The position numbers and the translations under genes were made by a program. 5,975 nucleotides of DNA from Blautia sp. GTDB lineage: Bacteria; Bacillota; Clostridia; Lachnospirales; Lachnospiraceae. Position 1 is the stretch's first letter. Each line of letters starts with the position of its first letter. Below the pieces are notes generated by a model. That model was not told the origin of the DNA. It saw only the letters and a program-made list of their open reading frames with translations, and searched no databases. Location: the NCBI GenBank assembly GCA_017420455.1, contig JAFOJB010000383.1, forward strand, positions 1 through 5,975, in the 5' to 3' direction. Positions 1-5,657 of the stretch are shown here, piece after piece.

Positions 1-2099
1 ATCTCTGCCCTTGGCAGCAGAAGCTTCTCCTCCGGCCGCATGACGCCGGCCAGGGCTTTTCCGAGAGAGGCACCGTCGTAGACCTCCGGCATTACATCAG
101 CCAGAATCTGATGCGCTTTCAGCTCCTTTTTTGTTCCTTCCCCCAGGACGGCAAATCTCAGATGAGAAAGGCTGCGGATATCAATCTCCCTTTCCGCCAG
201 CTCCTGGAAAAAGATCCTGACGCCGCTGGGGCTGGTAAAGGCAATCCAGCGGTAGGAAGAGATTTCCGACAGAGCTCTGGAAAGCGCCTGATTGTCCGGG
301 ATGGGCAAAAGCTCAGTGGAGGGGATCTCCAGAACCTCTGCCCCAAGGAGCTGCAGCTTTTCCGAGACAGTGGACACCAGCTCCTTTGGCCTGGTGACCA
401 GGATCCGTGCTCCGGACAGGGGGAGAGCTTCATACCAGGAGAAGGTTTCTGAAAGAGAGCAGACCTTTCCGACCACAATGATGGCCGGGGTTTCGATGCC
501 GCATCGCTGTACTTCGCCGCAGAGAGTGGAAACGGTGGCGACGATGCGCTTCTGCCGTGCCGTGGTTCCTTTCTGCAGGATCGCCGCAGGCATTGCGGGA
601 TCCATTCCGGCGGCCAGAAGCCCCGCGCAGATATCCGGAAGAGAGGTAACGCCCATGAGAAATACCAGCGTTCCTCCTGTATTTACAAGAGCCTCAAAGG
701 GGATGTCCAGATTCTGCCAGCCCCTGACAGGGGAAGCTTCCTTTCCATCCGGCACCTCGGTGCTCCACACCGCTCTTTTATGTCCGGTGATGATATGCAG
801 CGAAGAAGTAAAATCCCGGTGCGTCACCGGTATTCCATTATATGCGGGGACGGAAATGGGGGATGTGATCCCCGGTACGATCTCGTAGGGGATGTGGTTT
901 TCCACCAGAAGCTCCAGCTCTTCGCCGCCCCGGCCGAAGAGGAAAGGATCGCCTCCCTTCAGACGCACTACAGTTTTCCCTTTCATGGCTTCCTGCAAAA
1001 GAAGCGCGTTGATCTGAGCCTGAGGCATGGTATGATTGCTTGCCCTTTTTCCCACGTCTATGGCTTCTGCGGTATCCGGGATCATGCAGAGGATACCGGG
1101 CCCTACCAGGCTGTCATAGACCACCACATCTGCCCGGGAGAGGATCTCCTTCCCCTTCAGAGTGAAAAGACCCCGGTCCCCCGGACCTGCCCCGACCAGA
1201 AAGACCTTTCCGGTTTTCTTCTGACCGGCAGATCGTAACTGTCCTGCCAGCGCCTTTCCCAGTTCCTCCGCCTGTGCGGCGCTGCCGGTGAGTTCCCCTG
1301 TAAAAACCTCCCGGGTTTCTTCATTGTAATACAGGCCAAGCAGGCGAAGGCATGAACCGTTAACAATGGCGTGGGCGGCGACGGGAGAAGAGCAGCCTCC
1401 GTCCAGCTCCCGGACAAAGGCCCGTTCTGCCAGGGCGGCGGTTCTGGCGTTCTGATCCATGAAGCCTTCAAACAGGGAAGCATCGCAGTCTTTTCTTCCC
1501 TGGATGGCCAGGATCGCCTGGCCTGCCGCGGGGATCACTTCTTCAACGGAGAAGAACCGGCTGATCCGGTCTGAAAGTCCCATGCGTTTCATGCCTGCGG
1601 CGGCCAGGATGATGGCGCCGTACTGTCCCTCGTCCAGCTTTCTCAGACGGGTCTGCAGGTTTCCGCGGATGCTTTCGAAACGGGCTTCCGGGAAAAGCTT
1701 CTGCAGCTGCAGGATCCTCCGGAGAGAGGAAGTACCGATGGGAAGGGAAAAATCGATGGAGGTTTTTCCTTCGGGCAGGACCAGGACGTCTCTTGGATCC
1801 TCTCTTTTCGAAAAGCAGACCAGGGGAAGTTCTTCCGGCAGGTCCATGGGCAGATCCTTCAGGCTGTGCACGGAGAAGTCGCTTTTCCCGGACAGGAGGG
1901 CGGCATCCAGTTCCTTTACGAACAGGCCCTTTCCCCCGATCTGATCCAGCCTTCTGTCCAGAATCTTGTCGCCTGTGGTTTTCATCGTCAGCAGGGAAGC
2001 TTCGGTTTCCGGATGTGCCTCCCTGAGATAAGAGAGGACCATGTTGCTCTGTACTACGGCCAGGGCGCTTTCTCTGCTGCCGATCACTATTTTCTTCAT
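1..2099 (-). CDS. hemC-cobA-hemD: Trifunctional HemC-CobA-HemD fusion: hydroxymethylbilane synthase / uroporphyrinogen-III C-methyltransferase / uroporphyrinogen-III synthase (C-terminus beyond left edge)
   Basis: I read 699 codons from the ATG at 2099 to the left edge without a stop. Residues 1-290 are HemC: GSRESALA (R9), VHSLKDMP (catalytic D82), IGTSSLRR (R127, R128), SIRGNLQTRL, and C236 in LDGGCSSP, the Cys that carries the dipyrromethane cofactor. About eight residues later CobA starts near 297 (KVFLVGAGPGD, RLKGGDPFLFGRGGEE at 379-394, VPGITS, GIPVTHR, TGHK) and ends near 550. HemD starts near 561 (GARILVTRP, WIAFTSPSGV, AVLGEGT, LLLPRAE) and is cut by the window, with roughly 140 residues visible. 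The enzymes polymerise porphobilinogen, close the ring to uroporphyrinogen III, and methylate it twice with SAM to precorrin-2, in the cytosol. The start overlaps the upstream stop as ATGA, with GGAGG 10 nt before it. CobA-HemD fusions are common in clostridia; the added HemC is unusual. HemC motif GQAILAIQ differs from the usual GQGALAIE. Confidence 0.93.
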   Translation of the reverse strand, partial: MKKIVIGSRESALAVVQSNMVLSYLREAHPETEASLLTMKTTGDKILDRRLDQIGGKGLFVKELDAALLSGKSDFSVHSLKDLPMDLPEELPLVCFSKREDPRDVLVLPEGKTSIDFSLPIGTSSLRRILQLQKLFPEARFESIRGNLQTRLRKLDEGQYGAIILAAAGMKRMGLSDRISRFFSVEEVIPAAGQAILAIQGRKDCDASLFEGFMDQNARTAALAERAFVRELDGGCSSPVAAHAIVNGSCLRLLGLYYNEETREVFTGELTGSAAQAEELGKALAGQLRSAGQKKTGKVFLVGAGPGDRGLFTLKGKEILSRADVVVYDSLVGPGILCMIPDTAEAIDVGKRASNHTMPQAQINALLLQEAMKGKTVVRLKGGDPFLFGRGGEELELLVENHIPYEIVPGITSPISVPAYNGIPVTHRDFTSSLHIITGHKRAVWSTEVPDGKEASPVRGWQNLDIPFEALVNTGGTLVFLMGVTSLPDICAGLLAAGMDPAMPAAILQKGTTARQKRIVATVSTLCGEVQRCGIETPAIIVVGKVCSLSETFSWYEALPLSGARILVTRPKELVSTVSEKLQLLGAEVLEIPSTELLPIPDNQALSRALSEISSYRWIAFTSPSGVRIFFQELAEREIDIRSLSHLRFAVLGEGTKKELKAHQILADVMPEVYDGASLGKALAGVMRPEEKLLLPRAE

Positions 2100-2569
2100 A
2101 TGTCGGAATCCTCCATGACAGAACTCTGAATCCTTTCCCGGACCATTCTGGCAAGATGATGGTCCTGCCCGCTGGCGGTGATCCCCACGACCACAGGATC
2201 CTTCCGCAGGATTCCGGGAAAGTAAAAATCACATTGCTGTTTCTTGCTGCAGCTGTTCACAAGTGCGCCGGCCATTCTTCCGTCCCGGCAGATTTCCTCG
2301 TTCAGGGAAGGATCGTCGGTGCACGCAAGTACGATCGCGGCTCCCGAAAGAGCCTCCTTCTGGTAGCTATCCTGGATCCAGATCAGGGACTGTCCGTCAG
2401 GAAGCTTCTGAAGAGAAGGATCCAAAGAAGGAGAGAGCACGGTGATCCTGCGGCAGAAGGGCAGGAGCGTCCGGATGCGCCGGGCCGCGATGGTGCCTCC
2501 GCCTACGACGACCACCTTTTTCTCTGTCAGATCCACAAAAAGCGGGAAGAACAGATGAGTGTCATTCAT
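2096..2569 (-). CDS. sirC: Short precorrin-2 dehydrogenase (SirC / CysG N-terminal family)
   Basis: 157 residues. The NAD-binding fold starts with VVVVGGGTIAARR (glycines 23-25), followed by CTDDPSLN (83-90), FYFPGIL (115-121) and LARMVRERI (139-147), the layout of the CysG/Met8/SirC N-terminal domain. It should oxidise precorrin-2 to sirohydrochlorin with NAD+ in the cytosol. The product feeds CbiK, so no chelatase activity is needed here. The start at 2569 is chosen because GGAG lies 10 nt upstream and the family begins with FFPLFVDL; a frame-open extension to 2638 lies inside hemA and has no family match. It overlaps hemA by 8 bp (ATGAATGA) and the next gene by 4 bp, so translation is probably coupled. 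Two oddities: the Asp expected three residues after the conserved Asn (CysG Asp104 region) is Ser108, and the protein stops about 10 residues after the RERI helix, lacking the helical C-terminal part of ~200-residue SirC. Confidence 0.85.
   Translation of the reverse strand: MNDTHLFFPLFVDLTEKKVVVVGGGTIAARRIRTLLPFCRRITVLSPSLDPSLQKLPDGQSLIWIQDSYQKEALSGAAIVLACTDDPSLNEEICRDGRMAGALVNSCSKKQQCDFYFPGILRKDPVVVGITASGQDHHLARMVRERIQSSVMEDSDI
2110..2114 (-). promoter_or_regulatory. Ribosome binding site of the hemC-cobA-hemD fusion, inside the upstream gene
   Basis: GGAGG on the minus strand, 10 nt before the ATG at 2099, located in the last codons of the precorrin-2 dehydrogenase gene. The ATGA start-stop overlap makes translational coupling likely. 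Confidence 0.65.
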
Positions 2570-3812
2570 GATATATTTTCTCCATTCCATCGATGCAGTC
2601 CCGGAATTCCTCTTCCGGAAGATGATCCTGCAGGTCATAGATCAGCTTGTTGATCACCTTGCCGGCGGACTGGCCGATCTGTGCCAGAAGCTCCTCCTTC
2701 TGTTCCTCTGTCAGAGGCAGCTTTTTTATGGTCTTCTTCAGCCGGAGGCTCAGGCTGCTGACAGCGCCGTCCTCAATTCCCCGGATGCGGGGGCGAAGAT
2801 CCCGGGTACGTTCCCAGAGAGCATACTCGTCGATGTATTTCCGGATGATCTCTTCAGCCTGCCGGTAGGCTTCGGCATTTTCTCCGGAGTCTGTGGTATA
2901 AAAATCATCAATATCGTACAGCGTACAAAAGGGAAGCTCCCGGATCTCCGGCTCAATATCCCGGGGGACGGCCAGATCCAGGAAAACGATGGGATGGTCC
3001 GGACGGCAGAGGGAAAGAGGCTCCTTCTTCAGAGTGCAGTGCGGACTGGCAGTGGCGCTGACCACCACCTGGCATTCCGGCAGATACTGGTATCTGTCGT
3101 CGTAGGGAATGGAGCTGCACCCCTGGGGCGGCGCTGCTTTCTGGCTGTGATACTGGCGGAGCGTCATCATGACCCGTGCGCCGTGGGAAAGCAGGGTGAC
3201 TGCCGCAAGGCGTCCATATTCTCCGTTCCCGATCACCATGCATTTCTTTCCGTCAAGGCTCATGCCCTTGTCCCGCAGCCGGAGGACCGCCTGCTCGATG
3301 GCAGAGGAATTTGCCCTGGTGAAGGAAACCTCGGTCTTGATCCGCTTGGCGGCGGTGACGGCGGTCCGGAACAGTACCTCCATGGTACTGCCGGACAGCT
3401 GGTGCTCCCGGGAGAAATCCAGGGCATCCTTTACCTGGGTCAGCACCTGGTCTTCCGCAAGAATGGCGGAACGAAGTCCGCAGGCCAGGTAAAACAGATG
3501 GCGGATGGCTTTTTCGGAGGTCCGTTTTACGAAATAAGGCGCATATTCCTCTGCACGGAGGCCTGCCAGGCGGCAGAGGAGAAGAAGCAGGGGATCCTCG
3601 CAGGAAGCGGCTTCTTCCACAGGCTCCCCGGCTTCATCGGTGCTGACCCAGATTTCCAGCCGGTTGCAGGTGGAGATGACTACGGCCCCCTCTGCAGGGA
3701 GCGTATGGCGAAGCTGCTCCATCAGCTCTATGATCCTGTCTTTGGTGAGGAAGATGGAAGATCTTACAGAAACAGGGGCCAGGCTGTGATCTGTACCGAT
3801 CATTTTAATCAT
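2562..3812 (-). CDS. hemA: Glutamyl-tRNA reductase
   Basis: 416 residues, close to the normal family length. It reduces glutamyl-tRNA(Glu) with NADPH to glutamate-1-semialdehyde, the first committed step of C5-pathway tetrapyrrole synthesis. The N-terminal catalytic domain holds the nucleophile C49 in STCNRLEIW and H105 in HLFYLACGL. The segment SAILAEDQVLTQVK (about 115-128) matches the family motif usually written GExQILgQvK, with Ala replacing the Gly before Glu. FRTAVTAAKRIKTE follows. The NADPH domain starts at VIGNGEYGRLA (193-203; the usual form is GAGEMG), with LDLAVPRDIEPEI further on. The C-terminal 100 residues form the helical dimerisation region. The start at 3812 is preferred over an in-frame ATG at 3833 because AGGAGG lies 7 nt upstream and would sit inside the longer reading. 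It lies 35 bp after cbiK. HemL and HemB, which must act next, are not in the window. Confidence 0.94.
   Translation of the reverse strand: MIKMIGTDHSLAPVSVRSSIFLTKDRIIELMEQLRHTLPAEGAVVISTCNRLEIWVSTDEAGEPVEEAASCEDPLLLLLCRLAGLRAEEYAPYFVKRTSEKAIRHLFYLACGLRSAILAEDQVLTQVKDALDFSREHQLSGSTMEVLFRTAVTAAKRIKTEVSFTRANSSAIEQAVLRLRDKGMSLDGKKCMVIGNGEYGRLAAVTLLSHGARVMMTLRQYHSQKAAPPQGCSSIPYDDRYQYLPECQVVVSATASPHCTLKKEPLSLCRPDHPIVFLDLAVPRDIEPEIRELPFCTLYDIDDFYTTDSGENAEAYRQAEEIIRKYIDEYALWERTRDLRPRIRGIEDGAVSSLSLRLKKTIKKLPLTEEQKEELLAQIGQSAGKVINKLIYDLQDHLPEEEFRDCIDGMEKIYHE
2580..2583 (-). promoter_or_regulatory. Ribosome binding site of the precorrin-2 dehydrogenase gene, inside hemA
   Basis: GGAG on the minus strand, 10 nt before the ATG at 2569, within the last codons of hemA. 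With the 8-bp gene overlap it points to coupled translation and to the 2569 start. Confidence 0.6.
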
Positions 3813-3819
3813 GGTATTG

Positions 3820-3825
3820 CCTCCT
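3820..3825 (-). promoter_or_regulatory. Ribosome binding site deciding the hemA start
   Basis: AGGAGG on the minus strand, 7 nt before the ATG at 3812. Because it would be coding in the version starting at 3833, it argues for the shorter protein, which also begins directly with the family sequence MIKMIGTDHS. Confidence 0.85.
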
Positions 3826-3847
3826 GAAAACAATGAATAAAGGAAAT

Positions 3848-4645
3848 TTACTTACATCCGGTCATCTGTTGTTCTGCCCGGGCCTCCTTTGCATGAAGGA
3901 CAAGCAGTTCCTGTACTGCTTTGTATTCTCCCAGTCCTTCCAGGACAGCCTCGGTCTCGTAACCCAGTGCTTCCAGCCGGCTCTTCCAGGAATCCGGTTC
4001 TGCTCCGGCAAGATCGTTGCTGGCATGGTCTCCGGCTACGATCAGGAAAGGAGCAAGGCAGATCCGGGATGGCTTTTTCTTCTCGATATCCTGGAGGACA
4101 TCATTGAAATCCGGCACAGCTTCCACGGTTCCGAGGAAAATGGACGGAGAAGCATCGGCAAAGCTTCTGCGCATTTTTTCGTATACTTCGTTTCCCTGCT
4201 CCGGGGATCCATGTCCCATGAGGACAAGAGCTTCGGTATCCTTTAAAAAGGAAAACCTGGTCTGGACCGCCTTTTTGATGCAGGCAAGGTCCTCCGGGGA
4301 ATTCAGGAGCGGCGCGCCGAAGGAAAGCTTTTCCAGAAAACCGCCGGCTTCCCGGATGGTTTTTTTCATTGCTTCGTTTTCGTATCCGTTCAGCATATGG
4401 GTGGGCTGGACCAGAAGGTCGGTACAGCCGTCTGCCCGGATCCGTTCCATGGCTTCTGCCACGGTATCGATCACAAGACCTGACTTCTTCAGCTTGCGGA
4501 TGATAACCCCGCTTGTCCACGCCCGGTAAAAGGTCCTGTCCGGAAATTCCCCGGCGAGCCTTTTTTCCAGCACTTCAATCGTTTTTTTTCTGGTGTCCGC
4601 ATAAGAAGTCCCGAAGCTGACCACAAGTAAAGCCTTCTCTGACAT
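3848..4645 (-). CDS. cbiK: Anaerobic sirohydrochlorin cobaltochelatase
   Basis: 265 residues, the usual CbiK length. It inserts Co2+ into sirohydrochlorin to give cobalt-factor II, without ATP, in the anaerobic cobalamin route. The N-terminal half has VVSFGTSYADTRKKTI (8-23), RAWTSGVIIRK (41-51) and VQPTHMLNGYENE (79-91). The C-terminal half has MGHGSPEQGN, LGTVEAVPDF, PFLIVAGDHASNDLAG and GLGE. The three metal-binding residues known from Salmonella CbiK (His145, Glu175, His207) are all present at the same numbers. No signal peptide is seen, so it is cytosolic, unlike the periplasmic CbiK of some sulfate reducers. The start is supported by AGGAGG 8 nt upstream. It follows cbiL by 83 bp and precedes hemA by 35 bp, so it is an operon member. 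Its presence with a chelatase-free SirC indicates flux to cobalt rather than siroheme, although CbiK enzymes can accept iron to some extent. Confidence 0.96.
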   Translation of the reverse strand: MSEKALLVVSFGTSYADTRKKTIEVLEKRLAGEFPDRTFYRAWTSGVIIRKLKKSGLVIDTVAEAMERIRADGCTDLLVQPTHMLNGYENEAMKKTIREAGGFLEKLSFGAPLLNSPEDLACIKKAVQTRFSFLKDTEALVLMGHGSPEQGNEVYEKMRRSFADASPSIFLGTVEAVPDFNDVLQDIEKKKPSRICLAPFLIVAGDHASNDLAGAEPDSWKSRLEALGYETEAVLEGLGEYKAVQELLVLHAKEARAEQQMTGCK

Positions 4646-4653
4646 GATGATTA

Positions 4654-4659
4654 CCTCCT
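4654..4659 (-). promoter_or_regulatory. Ribosome binding site of cbiK
   Basis: AGGAGG on the minus strand, 8 nt before the ATG at 4645. It is the only recognisable element in the 83-bp cbiL-cbiK spacer (4646-4728); I see no promoter or terminator there. Confidence 0.85.
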
Positions 4660-4728
4660 TATTTCAGGAAATTCTCTTTTCTTTGATGACGAATCTCAGG
4701 ATCGATCCGGAAATAACTGTCACAATCC

Positions 4729-5409
4729 TTATTCCTTCACGATGATCAGGGAGAAATATCCGGTCTCGTCCGGAATCTCCTCCAGCTGATGGTAAACCTT
4801 CTCTGTCTCCATTCCGCAGTTCTCTACCGCAGAGACAGAACGCCCGCTCTTACGCAGCAGTTCCTTGACTTCCTTCATATGACTGCCGGATTTCATCAGG
4901 ACATAGTTTCCGGGCAGGGAGAGCGGCTCATCCACACGGTGCAGAGCGGGAAGGATGTGAAGAGGTTCATTCCATTCTGTCAGAGGAATGTTCAGCCTGG
5001 CCGCGGCGGCGCAGAAGGAGGGAATCCCACTGACGAGACCCGTGGAATAGCCGTCCTTTTCCAGAATTTCCTGGAGATAACTGAAGGTACAGTAGATGGA
5101 GGAATCTCCAAGAGTGAGATAAATCACGTTTTTTCCCTGGTCCAGATAGCTTTCGATCAGCTTCGCTCCCTTTTCATGGCTCCGGCGAAGCACCTCCTTG
5201 TCTCTTGTCATGGGCATATCCACGGCCACGAGTGTTTTCTGCGCAAGCTCCGGCACAGCCTGAACGGCGATCCTGTAAGCCACGGCGTCGACAGCAGTGG
5301 TTCCGGGAACCATGATGATCTCGTTTTCACGGATCATCCGCACAGCCTTCAATGTCATGAGCTCCGGATCTCCGGGACCGACTCCCAGACAATAAGCAGT
5401 TCCTTTCAT
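4729..5409 (-). CDS. cbiL: Precorrin-2 / cobalt-factor II C20-methyltransferase
   Basis: 226 residues, normal for CbiL. It transfers a methyl group from SAM to C20 of cobalt-factor II, giving cobalt-factor III, right after CbiK acts. The tetrapyrrole methylase fold is visible: GVGPGDPELMTLKA (9-22), the CbiL-type segment TLGDSSIYCTFSYL (99-112), VSGIPSFCAAAARLNIPL (126-143), and ENCGMETEKVY (196-206). The GDSSIYCTF and GIPSFCAAAARL forms separate it from CobA, CbiF and CbiH. The start at 5409 has AGGAGG 9 nt upstream. The frame stays open to an ATG at 5520, but that ATG lies upstream of the predicted -10 box and lacks a ribosome binding site. It is the first gene of the leftward operon and is preceded by a leader of about 95 nt. 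Confidence 0.94.
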   Translation of the reverse strand: MKGTAYCLGVGPGDPELMTLKAVRMIRENEIIMVPGTTAVDAVAYRIAVQAVPELAQKTLVAVDMPMTRDKEVLRRSHEKGAKLIESYLDQGKNVIYLTLGDSSIYCTFSYLQEILEKDGYSTGLVSGIPSFCAAAARLNIPLTEWNEPLHILPALHRVDEPLSLPGNYVLMKSGSHMKEVKELLRKSGRSVSAVENCGMETEKVYHQLEEIPDETGYFSLIIVKE

Positions 5410-5418
5410 TTTCAATAT

Positions 5419-5424
5419 CCTCCT
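5419..5424 (-). promoter_or_regulatory. Ribosome binding site deciding the cbiL start
   Basis: AGGAGG on the minus strand, 9 nt before the ATG at 5409. It rules in 5409 over the longer open frame starting at 5520. Confidence 0.85.
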
Positions 5425-5437
5425 GTTATGAAGATCA

Positions 5438-5449
5438 GCGGTGCACCGC
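5438..5449. repeat. 12-bp perfect palindrome before the cbiL ribosome binding site
   Basis: GCGGTGCACCGC reads the same on both strands. It lies 13 bp upstream of the AGGAGG of cbiL in the predicted leader. In RNA it could form a small 4-bp hairpin with a TGCA loop; in DNA it could be a dimer-binding site. Its role is unknown. Confidence 0.55.
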
Positions 5450-5463
5450 CGTTTTTCGTAACC

Positions 5464-5498
5464 AAAAAACAGATTCTTCCCGGAAAAAAGAAGAATCT
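5464..5498 (-). terminator. Candidate intrinsic terminator / attenuator in the cbiL leader
   Basis: On the minus strand AGATTCTTC (5498-5490) can pair perfectly with GAAGAATCT (5479-5471) across a 10-nt loop, followed after one G by six T (5469-5464). This sits between the predicted promoter and cbiL, so it could end transcription early and act as an attenuator. The 9-bp stem is only one-third GC, so it would be weak. I see no clear competing antiterminator. Confidence 0.5.
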
Positions 5499-5510
5499 TC
5501 TGATTTAATA

Positions 5511-5539
5511 AGTCTAACATTTAAAACCGGTTCTGTCAA
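5511..5539 (-). promoter_or_regulatory. Sigma-70-type promoter of the cbiL operon
   Basis: On the minus strand TTGACA (5539-5534) is followed by 17 bp and TAGACT (5516-5511). The -35 is a perfect consensus and the -10 matches 4 of 6 including the key TA...T positions. Transcription would start near 5504, giving a leader of about 95 nt before cbiL. The -35 hexamer is inside the left arm of the long inverted repeat, so anything bound there would affect this promoter directly. This is prediction from sequence only. Confidence 0.72.
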
Positions 5540-5578
5540 TGTTCAGACCTTCGCCGGTGAAGGTCTGAACATTGACAG
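5533..5578. repeat. Perfect 20-bp inverted repeat with 6-nt centre
   Basis: The left arm 5533-5552 and right arm 5559-5578 are exact reverse complements around GCCGGT. Each arm ends outward in TTGACAG. It lies between two divergent genes, covering the -35 box of the cbi promoter and ending just upstream of the rightward promoter. No T-tract follows on either strand, so it does not look like a terminator. An operator, a cruciform-forming site, or the remnant of a small palindromic mobile element are the options. An 8-bp palindrome AACCGGTT (5525-5532) abuts it on the left. I see no flanking direct repeat. Confidence 0.9.
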
Positions 5579-5587
5579 GCTCAGGCA

Positions 5588-5617
5588 TTGCAAAACGGAA
5601 GGATTCTGTGTTAAAAT
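5588..5617 (+). promoter_or_regulatory. Extended -10 promoter of the SH3-domain gene
   Basis: TTGCAA (5588-5593, 4 of 6 to consensus), an 18-bp spacer, then TAAAAT (5612-5617) preceded directly by TGT, which gives an extended -10. The start would be near 5624, with a leader of about 34 nt that contains the GGGAGGA ribosome binding site. The right arm of the inverted repeat ends 10 bp upstream of this -35. A second TTGACA at 5572-5577 has no -10 at proper distance and is not used in this model. Confidence 0.6.
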
Positions 5618-5657
5618 AAGTTATCCGCAGTTACCATGGTGAAGGGAGGAATTTCTG

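Noticed and set aside
1205..1240. A stop separating HemC from CobA-HemD
   Set aside because: I translated the junction codon by codon; the frame is continuous (LRSAGQKKTGKVFLVG) and no stop is present in this frame from 2099 to the left edge.
2570..2638. Longer precorrin-2 dehydrogenase start adding 23 residues
   Set aside because: It would lie within hemA, adds sequence with no family match, and the 2569 start has GGAG 10 nt upstream.
2559..3827. A 422-codon open frame on the plus strand, opposite hemA
   Set aside because: It is almost exactly antisense to hemA, whose minus-strand protein has clear GluTR motifs. The plus-strand translation resembles no family and has no ribosome binding site.
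4789..5508. A 239-codon plus-strand open frame opposite cbiL
   Set aside because: It is a shadow of cbiL; no recognisable motif and no proper start signal.
5410..5520. Longer cbiL start at 5520, adding 37 residues
   Set aside because: The extra residues match nothing in CbiL, the ATG lies upstream of the predicted -10 box, and the shorter start has an AGGAGG site.
5533..5578. Reading the long hairpin as an intrinsic terminator
   Set aside because: No T-tract follows the stem on either strand, and the flanking genes point away from it, so no transcript needs to end there.
5410..5657. Cobalamin riboswitch upstream of cbiL
   Set aside because: No B12-box-like sequence is visible on the minus strand and the leader is too short from the predicted start site; a covariance search would be decisive.
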